From Thiothrix lacustris DSM 21227 (lineage in GTDB: Bacteria; Pseudomonadota; Gammaproteobacteria; Thiotrichales; Thiotrichaceae): a stretch of DNA of 64,000 nt. The notes under the pieces were generated by a model, which was given only the letters and a program-made list of their open reading frames with translations, did no database searches and was not told the origin of the DNA. Made by a program: the position numbers and the translations under genes. Shown here piece after piece: positions 53,148 to 61,600 of this stretch. Location of the stretch: contig NZ_KK211257.1 in NCBI RefSeq assembly GCF_000621325.1, positions 24,793 through 88,792 of the forward strand. Direction: 5' to 3'. Numbering within the stretch: the first letter of the stretch is position 1; the number at the start of each line of letters is the position of its first letter.

Positions 53148-54443
53148 ATGAATATTCATATTCTGGGTATCTGCGGAACCTTTATGGGCGGTATTGCCCT
53201 ATTGGCACGCGAGAAAGGGCATCAAGTCACAGGTTCTGACACCAACGTTTATCCACCCATGAGCACTATGCTGGCAGAGCAGGGCGTGGCTATTATTCAG
53301 GGCTTCCAACCTCACGATTTACCCGCTGATAGCGAGACGATTGTGGTGGGCAATGTGATGCGCCGTGGTTTGGAGATTGTGGAGCATATGCTTGACCACA
53401 ACCTGCCCTATACCTCCGGCCCGCAATGGTTGGGCGAACACATTCTGAAGGATCGCTGGGTATTGGCAGTGGCGGGGACGCACGGCAAAACCACCACCGC
53501 GAGTATGCTGGCTTGGATTCTGGAATACGCTGGGTTGAAGCCGGGCTTCTTGATCGGTGGCGTGCCGGAAAATTTTGGGGTATCCGCCCGTCTGGGTGAC
53601 TCGCCGTTTTTTGTGGTGGAAGCGGATGAATACGATACCGCGTTTTTCGACAAGCGTTCCAAGTTTGTGCATTACCACCCGCGCACCGTTATCCTGAATA
53701 ATCTGGAATACGACCATGCCGATATTTTCCCCGATGTTCAAGCCATCAAAACCCAATTCCACCATCTGATGCGTACTGTGCCGGGCAGTGGTCTGGCGGT
53801 GGTGAATGCGCAGGATGCCAACCTCAAGGATACGCTGGCAATGGGCTGCTGGACGCCGGTGGAAACCTTTGCCGATGGCGATTGGCGAGCGGAATACCTG
53901 CAAGCCGATGGCAGTGAATTCCGAGTCTTCTGCAAGGGTCTGGAACAGGGCGTGGTACGCTGGGATTTACTGGGCGAACACAACGTCAACAATGGGCTGG
54001 CCGCAATAGCAGCGGCACGCCATGCCGGGGTTCCCACTGAACATGCCGTGGCAGCCTTGGCTGAATTCCAAGGCGTGAAGCGGCGGATGCAGGTGCGTGG
54101 CACCGTGCGTGGTGTGACGGTTTATGACGATTTTGCGCATCACCCAACGGCGATTACCACAACATTAGCCGGTTTGCGGGCAAAAGTTGGCAAGGCGCGG
54201 ATCATTGCCTTGCTGGAACCGCGTTCCAACACCATGCGCATGGGCACGCATGGGGAGGCAGTCGCAGCAGCTTTGCAAGTGGCGGATCATGCCTTCATTT
54301 ATCAGTTGCCGGAATGGGATGATATTGATGCTTTAGTGGCAACTGTGGCGCAACTCGCGCAAGCGGGAGACCATATTTTGGTTATGAGTAATGGCGGTTT
54401 CGGTGGCATTCATGACAAGCTACTGCTGACATTGGCTGACTGA
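53148..54443 (+). CDS. mpl: Murein peptide ligase Mpl
   Basis: A 431-residue Mur ligase paralogue that joins recycled L-Ala-D-Glu-DAP tripeptide to UDP-MurNAc. N-terminal MNIHILGICGTFMGGIALLA (the ICGTFMGG form separates Mpl from MurC), P-loop [14 protein letters not shown] near residue 107, EADEYDTAFFDKRSKF, LEYDHADIFPD and a late DDFAHHPTAI. Shorter than E. coli Mpl (457) but complete. It is separate from the dcw cluster and gives the cell a recycling route. Confidence 0.96.
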   Translation: MNIHILGICGTFMGGIALLAREKGHQVTGSDTNVYPPMSTMLAEQGVAIIQGFQPHDLPADSETIVVGNVMRRGLEIVEHMLDHNLPYTSGPQWLGEHILKDRWVLAVAGTHGKTTTASMLAWILEYAGLKPGFLIGGVPENFGVSARLGDSPFFVVEADEYDTAFFDKRSKFVHYHPRTVILNNLEYDHADIFPDVQAIKTQFHHLMRTVPGSGLAVVNAQDANLKDTLAMGCWTPVETFADGDWRAEYLQADGSEFRVFCKGLEQGVVRWDLLGEHNVNNGLAAIAAARHAGVPTEHAVAALAEFQGVKRRMQVRGTVRGVTVYDDFAHHPTAITTTLAGLRAKVGKARIIALLEPRSNTMRMGTHGEAVAAALQVADHAFIYQLPEWDDIDALVATVAQLAQAGDHILVMSNGGFGGIHDKLLLTLAD

Positions 54444-54455
54444 GATACTGGACGC

Positions 54456-55067
54456 TTGAAAACCATTACATTGATCATGACGGGCGCATCCGGTGCGCAA
54501 TACGGGCTGCGCTTGCTGGAATTCCTGTTGCAACACGGTTATCACGTGTATTTGCTGCTATCGCGCCCGGCGCAAGTGGTGGTGAATATGGAAACCGAGC
54601 ACCGTTTGCCGGGGCGTGCCAGTGAAATACAGCAGTATTTCAGTGAGTTGTACGGTGCGCAACCGGGGCAGTTACAGGTATTCGAGCGCGAACAATGGGC
54701 TGCTCCCATCGCTAGCGGTAGCGGGGTGGCGGATGCTACCGTGGTATGCCCTTGCACCACCGGAACGCTGTCGGCGATTGCCTGTGGTAGCAGCCGCAAC
54801 CTGATCGAACGTGCCGCCGATGTGTGCCTGAAAGAGCGTAAAAAGCTGATTTTAGTGGTGCGTGAAACCCCGTTTTCCGAGATTCATCTGGAAAACATGC
54901 TGAAACTGGCGCGGATGGGGGTTATTATCATGCCCGCCAATCCGGGCTTTTATCAACGCCCGGCATCCGTGCAGGAACTGGTCGACTTTATGGTGGCGCG
55001 GGTACTGGACCATTTGGACATTCCACACGCACTGCTTCCCCGTTGGGGGGAACCGCAGGCGGAGTGA
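54456..55067 (+). CDS. ubiX: Flavin prenyltransferase UbiX
   Basis: A 203-residue protein that makes prenylated FMN for the decarboxylase UbiD, used in ubiquinone synthesis. TLIMTGASGAQYGLRLLEF at the start, CPCTTGTLSAIACGSSRNLIERAADVCLKER near residues 90-120 (read in two parts), VVRETPFSEIHLENML and IMPANPGFYQRP. The start is TTG and the ribosome binding site is weak; family alignment supports this position. It follows mpl by 12 bases. Confidence 0.95.
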   Translation: MKTITLIMTGASGAQYGLRLLEFLLQHGYHVYLLLSRPAQVVVNMETEHRLPGRASEIQQYFSELYGAQPGQLQVFEREQWAAPIASGSGVADATVVCPCTTGTLSAIACGSSRNLIERAADVCLKERKKLILVVRETPFSEIHLENMLKLARMGVIIMPANPGFYQRPASVQELVDFMVARVLDHLDIPHALLPRWGEPQAE

Positions 55068-55102
55068 CCGCATTTTTGATTTGATATTATTAGGAGTATG
55101 CC

Positions 55103-55471
55103 ATGGCAGTCGAAGAAATGACCGCGCAGAGTTTTGAAGAAACGATCACGGAAAACGGTATCGTTATCATCGACTTTTGGGCACCTTGGTGCGGCCCTTG
55201 CCGCTCATTTGCACCAATCTTTGATAAAGTGTCAGACAATCACACTGACATCGTGTTTGCCAAAGTGAACACCGAAGAAGAGCAGGAGTTGGCTGGCCAT
55301 TTCCAGATCCGTTCCATCCCGACGCTGATGATTTTCCGTGAGCAGGTCATCCTGTTTGCCGAAGCGGGCATGTTGAGTGAGCCACAACTGGAGCAAGTGA
55401 TTGCGAAGGTGCGTGAGCTGGATATGGATAAAGTGCGTGCTGATATTGCAGCGCAGGAACAGCAAGCATAA
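55103..55471 (+). CDS. Thioredoxin-family protein
   Basis: A 122-residue single-domain thioredoxin. The active site FWAPWCGPCRSF lies near residue 32, the cis-Pro is in RSIPTLMIF near residue 74, and the chain is about 14 residues longer at the C-terminus than E. coli TrxA. No signal peptide, so cytoplasmic. Probably a general disulfide reductase; a dedicated partner cannot be named. A strong terminator follows. Confidence 0.92.
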   Translation: MAVEEMTAQSFEETITENGIVIIDFWAPWCGPCRSFAPIFDKVSDNHTDIVFAKVNTEEEQELAGHFQIRSIPTLMIFREQVILFAEAGMLSEPQLEQVIAKVRELDMDKVRADIAAQEQQA

Positions 55472-55499
55472 GCACTATTCATTAGTACCGCTTATCAGA

Positions 55500-55524
55500 A
55501 AGCCGGGTTCAGCCCGGCTTTTTT
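55500..55524 (+). terminator. Intrinsic terminator after the thioredoxin gene
   Basis: AAGCCGGG (55500-55507) pairs with CCCGGCTT (55513-55520) around a 5-base loop, followed by TTTT. Confidence 0.93.
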
Positions 55525-55618
55525 GTGTCTGAACGGTCTGTTTTATGTGACAATCGATCCCTATTAATAAAAATTGATCATGTTGTCTGCTGATAAAATG
55601 ATAAGAACAGGGGTTTTC

Positions 55619-58600
55619 ATGTCTCATCCTTCCATTGCGCTTGGGCTGCGTGTCCTATGGCTGTGCGTCTTTATGTTGCTTTCGCCGCTGGCGATGGCAG
55701 AAGCACAGCTCAATCTTGGGCCATTCGGGCCGAATAACGGTACTGTTGATGGTACTTCACCTTTTAATACCTTGAATACTTGTGCCGATGCTACTGCGCA
55801 AGGTGATCCGGGGGATGACTGTGGTGAAGCTAACTTGCAAGTGCGAAATCAGGATGTGGTAGCACATTCATGGTCAGTGACTGCGAATAATTATGCACCC
55901 GGTGCGGAAAACCTCAAAAACGTCATCTTAGAGCAGATTATTACGCCCGCTGATAGTGCGGTGATTGCATTTGAGCGTATTCCCGTGGTGTGTACCGTCA
56001 TTGGCGGTGGTGGTGATTCCCCTGTATCTACTATCGTGAGCAACCCGGATGGTTCCAGCAAACTGATTTGCAACCTTGGCGAGTTCACTGAAGGCCAGCA
56101 AAAATCGTTTTCGGTTTATGTGAAAATTTCGGGTGAGTCCCCGAATGGTTCGAGCTATACCTCTGAGCAGCGTTTGTACTCACTGGATGCGGCAGGTGTA
56201 GAAAACGCCACGCCGGATGATAGTCCTAAAGTAGGGCCGATTATGATTTCGGCAGCGCCAGCTTACGATTTGATCCACTCCCTTTCCTCCGTGCAAGGCT
56301 TGTATAACCGTGACCCTGGCAAGCGCGATGTAGGGAATGGCTTGGAAATGGGTTATTACACGTACATGATGATCCGGGTGGCCGCAACCCGTAAAACCGG
56401 GGTGGAAGCCATTACCCAGCCGTTTTCGTTTAGTGACGTGATTACGGCGACTCATACCGATGGGGTGACGCCGTACCCGGAATTTGAATACTACATTACT
56501 CAGTGTATTCCACAGCCTTCTGGTTGGGGTGGTGAGGTTTGGGGTAATGAAACTATATACGCTGACCAACCACAGAATACGGCAGTTATTGATTCTGGTC
56601 TCTGCGAATACACGCGCAGCAATCCGGCTGACCCGACATCGAATTACAGTTTTAGCATTAAAAATGCGGATCTATCGGGTAATCGTTACCCAACCAAAAC
56701 CGTTTATAGCGGATCTGACCTGAGTGCTGGCCCATATTATGTGATTAATCATCGTGTACAGGTCTGGATTCCGTTCCGTACCATTGACGCAGAAGATGGT
56801 GTCATGGGTAACAACAACGGGCAGGTAAAAGTGTCCAGCTTGTTTAGCGGCTTTGACCCTAATGGCGTATCGGGTACATCTAACTTTGGTGCATTGACCG
56901 AACCGGGATTTGACGGTGCGTTGATGGATGACAATACGCGCAGTAATAACCGTTTGGGGCCAACTGATTACCCGATTTTCCCGGCAGGCAGTTTCTGCGA
57001 TTATATTTTTGATCGCGAAAATGGCAGTGGAGCCGCGTATACGTACCTGCCTACTCAGAGTGGTTGGCATTCCGGTGATGGTGCAGTAGAGCCGGGGCAA
57101 ACTTTCCATAATATGCTTCATTACGGTAATAGCGGTTCAGTGAACTTGACCAACCCGGTTGCTTGTACAGCGTTTGATAATTCCACGCAGAAACCTATTA
57201 CTCGTGACAAGATTGGTGCGCCAACGGATGGTGTCTATGCCTATGTAGGAACGTATGCCGGTGAAGGTTTTGATGCCAGTAAGTATATTGTCGAATACGG
57301 TCATACTGATGTGACGGGCGATGATATGTTGGATGGTGATCATAACGGCACGAAAGATTACGATCTTGCTAGTGGGCGTTATATCGGGGATTGGACAAAA
57401 TCAGCCGCATTGCGTTGTGATGATGCAGTGCCTCCCGATGGTTGGTTTACAGATATTAATGCTGTGCCGGGTGGTGTTGATGCGGTCAATATGGTGCGTA
57501 CCCGTCTTAAAGATCCCGTGGTAGATGCGCTTGAACCGGGGCAATATATTCGTTTCACTGTGCCCTTAGAGGCGCGTAATACCTTTAATGGTGGGCCACA
57601 AAATGGTCAGCAAGTGCCTATTGGTACAGTATTGGCCAGCTTTGGTTCGGTGAAATCGGACCAATGGGCGCAGACCTGGACGCCAGCTAACCCCCGTGAT
57701 TACAAGCCGATGCCAGAAACAGGCAGTTGTGACGGCGACCGTGTAACCCTGAATCGTGTTTCCCTGCGGATTGACTCCGAATCCCTGACACCTGTTGCAG
57801 CTTCCGGCAAAACCGCCTCAACCTTGGCGGGGAACTCCATTGTCTGGAAGCTGAATACCTCTGCACAATCCCTTCAAAGTACGGCAGTGGCGGACAATGT
57901 GAAAATTGTCGATGTTATACCACCGACAGCTAGTTACAGCGCCAGTTGTACTTTGGAGCAAGCAGGCAATACGCCACCTGGTTTGATTGAATACAACACT
58001 GATAAGGATGGAAACGCCGCCGCTGGTTACACCCGTTTGACGTGGAGTCTGGGTAGTGTGACCGCGAACACCGAGATTGCGCCACGTATTTTCTGTACGG
58101 ATACAGATCCCCTCGCACCAAATAACAGCAATGTGGTGAACTGGGCAACAATTCGGGCTGATAATGTGGCGTTCTCTGCTTCGCGCCAGCAGGATGAGCA
58201 CACTATTACGCTAGAACAGTCCGGCTCGATCCAGTTGTCGAAGCAAGTGGATATGCCGCTGGATGATTTGAACGATGATCAGGTGTATACCATTTCCTGG
58301 GCGAACTTTGCTGCTTCGTTCACCATTAATTCACCCACTGTGATTGATGTACTGCCTTTTACCTCTGGTGGTGGGGATGGTTCAGCCTCCAAATCACCAC
58401 GTACTCCGGCATCCGATTTTCACGGGAAACTGGTGTTGACCAGCAAACCGACGATTGCATGGTTGGATGGCACAATGCCTGGGGGGAGTGATCCTAACCC
58501 CGAACTGGGTATGTGGTATTACACCGCCGATGCACCTGAAACGGTGAATTATGATCCAGATAACAATACCTCTACATGGTGTACCGATGCGCAATTTGGC

Positions 58601-61600
58601 TCAGCGGGTTGCCCGGCTGATCTGTCCAAAACCACTGCGTTAAAGTTCGTGTCGAATTATGCGTTGGAACGTGACGGTAATCCGCGTCAGGGCATGAAAT
58701 CGACCTTTACCTTGCAGGCAGGTGATACGGTTGATCCGAATTCGGTGCTTGCCAACAAGCCGGGTGATTTGTATACCAATCGCTTTACGATGGATTCTAC
58801 CTCACTGCCGGGTGACCAATTTCTGCGCTCCAACAACGTTTCCGTGCAAGTGGCGGCTTACTCCATCGGTGACTTCGTGTTTGCCGACAATAACCAGAAT
58901 GGCGTGTATGACGCTGGCATTGATGCGCCTGCGCCGGATGGTGTGACCATTGATTTGTATGACAGCGCCGACAAGAAAGTGGCGACGACAACGACCGGGA
59001 CAGTCGGGGCCGGGCGCTTCCTGTTCGAGCCGCTGGCAGGTGGCAGCTATTATGTGAAAATTCCGGCTAGCCAGTTCCAAAGCGGGGGCAAGTTGTACGG
59101 TTGGCAGGCATCCGTCATTCCAGATGGAGCAACTGAAGCCAATGATAAAAATGAAACGGTTGACCAACACGGCTATGTGACCGGGACGTTGACCGCAAAT
59201 GGTGTACGTACTGGTTTGATCGAGTTGACAGCTAATCCTCCGCTGCCGGGGGGAGTGCCGACAGGTAATGAGCCGACCGGTGATAATGCGGGTGGTATTA
59301 CAGATCCGACAGGCGATGACTTTTCCAACCTGACGTTGGATATTGGTTTGATCCCGCCCCCTTCAAGCCTTGGTGATACCGTGTGGAACGATGTGAACCA
59401 GAACGGTGTACAGGATGTCGGTGAGCAAGGGCTTTCTAATGTGCTGGTTAAACTGCTGAATAAGGATGGCGTAGAACTGAAAACTACGCGTACTGATGCG
59501 GCTGGCAAGTACCAGTTCACTGGGCTAGCAGGTGGCAGTTACTACGTGGAAGTGGTGAAGCCTGCTGGTTATAGCAGTTCCGCGCAAGATCAAGGTGCCG
59601 ATGATACCAGTGATAGTGATGTGGATGTGATCACAGGGCGCACCGCTTTGAGTGTCTTGGGTGTCGGTGTGAATAACCAAGATGTAGATGCTGGTTTATT
59701 CCGCGCTGCTAGCATTGGTGACCGTGTATGGCTTGATGCCAATGGTGACGGCAAGCAAGATGTGACTGAAACGAGCAATCTTGCCAACGTAACCATACTG
59801 TTGAAAGACAGCGCAGGGAATACCCTGAAAACCACTCAAACAGATGCGAATGGTGCGTATCTATTCAGCGGCTTGATGCCGGGTGTGTATAAGGTTGATA
59901 TTGATACGGCAGATACTGATTTGGTGGGGTATACCTTAACCACTAATAATGACCCGCACAGCGTAACTCTGGCAGAAGGGCAGGCGTATGCGGATGCAGA
60001 CTTCGGTTTTGTTAATTTTGCCAGTGTCGGGGACTTCGTTTGGGATGACTTGAATGGCAATGGGATTCAGGATGGCGATGAATTAGGCATTGCTGGTGTG
60101 ACCGTGCGTTTGCTCGATAAAACGGGTGCAACTGTGATGGGGACGACCAGTACGGATGCTAATGGGAAATACCTGTTCTCCAACCTGACACCTGGCCAGT
60201 ATGTGCTGGAATTCGCTAAACCCGAAGCCTACGCAGGTTTTGTCAGTGCCTCCAAAGGTACGGATACTGCCAAAGATTCCGATGCCAATGTGACGACTGG
60301 GCGCACGGCTGTGTTTACCTTGGCTGGCGGTACGAATCTGCGGGATCAGGATGCGGGTCTGTATAAAGCGGCGAGTCTGGGTGATTTGCTGTGGTTCGAT
60401 GCCAATGGCAATGGGACACAGGATGCGTCTGAAACTGGGGTTGCCGGTGCTAGCGTAACTTTGACTGGTACTCGTGGTGATGGTGTTGCGATTGCTGCTG
60501 GTAATCAAGTGACCGATATCGCTGGAAACTACCGTTTCGATAACTTGTATCCGGGCAACTACACCGTGACCTTTAGCTTGCCAGCAGGCATGAGCTTTAC
60601 CAGCCAAAACCAAGGTGCGGATGATGCTAAAGACAGCGATGTTGCCAGTGACGGCATTACCACGGCTACGCTGAAGTCCGGTGACAGCAACCTGACGCTG
60701 GATGCAGGCGTTCTGCCCGCTTCCGTGACAGGCCGTATTTGGATCGACAACAATACCCCGAATGCGACGGATGATGGCGTGGAAGATGGTGTCGTTGGGG
60801 TGACCATTAACCTGATCGATACCAAAACCGGTGATGTGGTGGCAACGACTACTACAGGCGCAGATGGTTTGTACAACTTCGTAGGCGTATTGCCGGGTAG
60901 CTATCAAGTACAAGTGCTGGAGCCTGCGAATATGGGCTTCGTCAAGCAAAATCAAGGCAGTGATGATACTAAAGACAGTGATGTAAACGTCGCCGATGGC
61001 AAAAGTCATGCGTTCACGGTTGCTTCTGGAGATGCAGTCAAAGACGTTGATGCTGGGATAGAACCGGGTGCATTGGGTGACCACGTTTGGTTGGATAGCA
61101 ATGGTAATAAGCTGCAAGACAGTGGTGAGCCGGGTGTCGCGAACGTGGTGGTTAATGTGTTGGATGGTAGTGGTGCGATTGTTGCCACTCAAACCACCGA
61201 TGCGACCGGTTTCTATAATTTTGCGGCGGTATTGCCCGGAAATTATACGGTACAGTTTGTACCGCCCGCAGGCATGACGCTAGTCACGGCGAATCAGGGA
61301 ACGGATGATACGATTGATTCCGATCCGGGTGTGGATGGCAAGATTGCACTGACCGTGGTGTCTGGCGTGGGTAATCAAACCGTGGATGCGGGAATTGTGC
61401 CTGCCAAGCTGGGTGATTTCGTGTGGCTTGATCAGGACGGTGATGGCACACAAGGCGCGTCTGAACCTGCGGTGATGGGTGTGACCATCAACTTGTTGGA
61501 TAAGGATGGTAAGCCGGTATTAGATGCGGGTGGCAATGCAGTCACCGCCGTGACCGATACGACAGGTAAGTATGAATTTACCGTGCTACCGGGTGAATAC

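Noticed and set aside
60083-61192. A 369-codon open frame on the minus strand inside the giant surface protein
   Set aside because: It is a shadow of the repetitive coding strand: composition is His/Ile/Thr-rich without domains, and the plus-strand frame is clearly the repeat protein.
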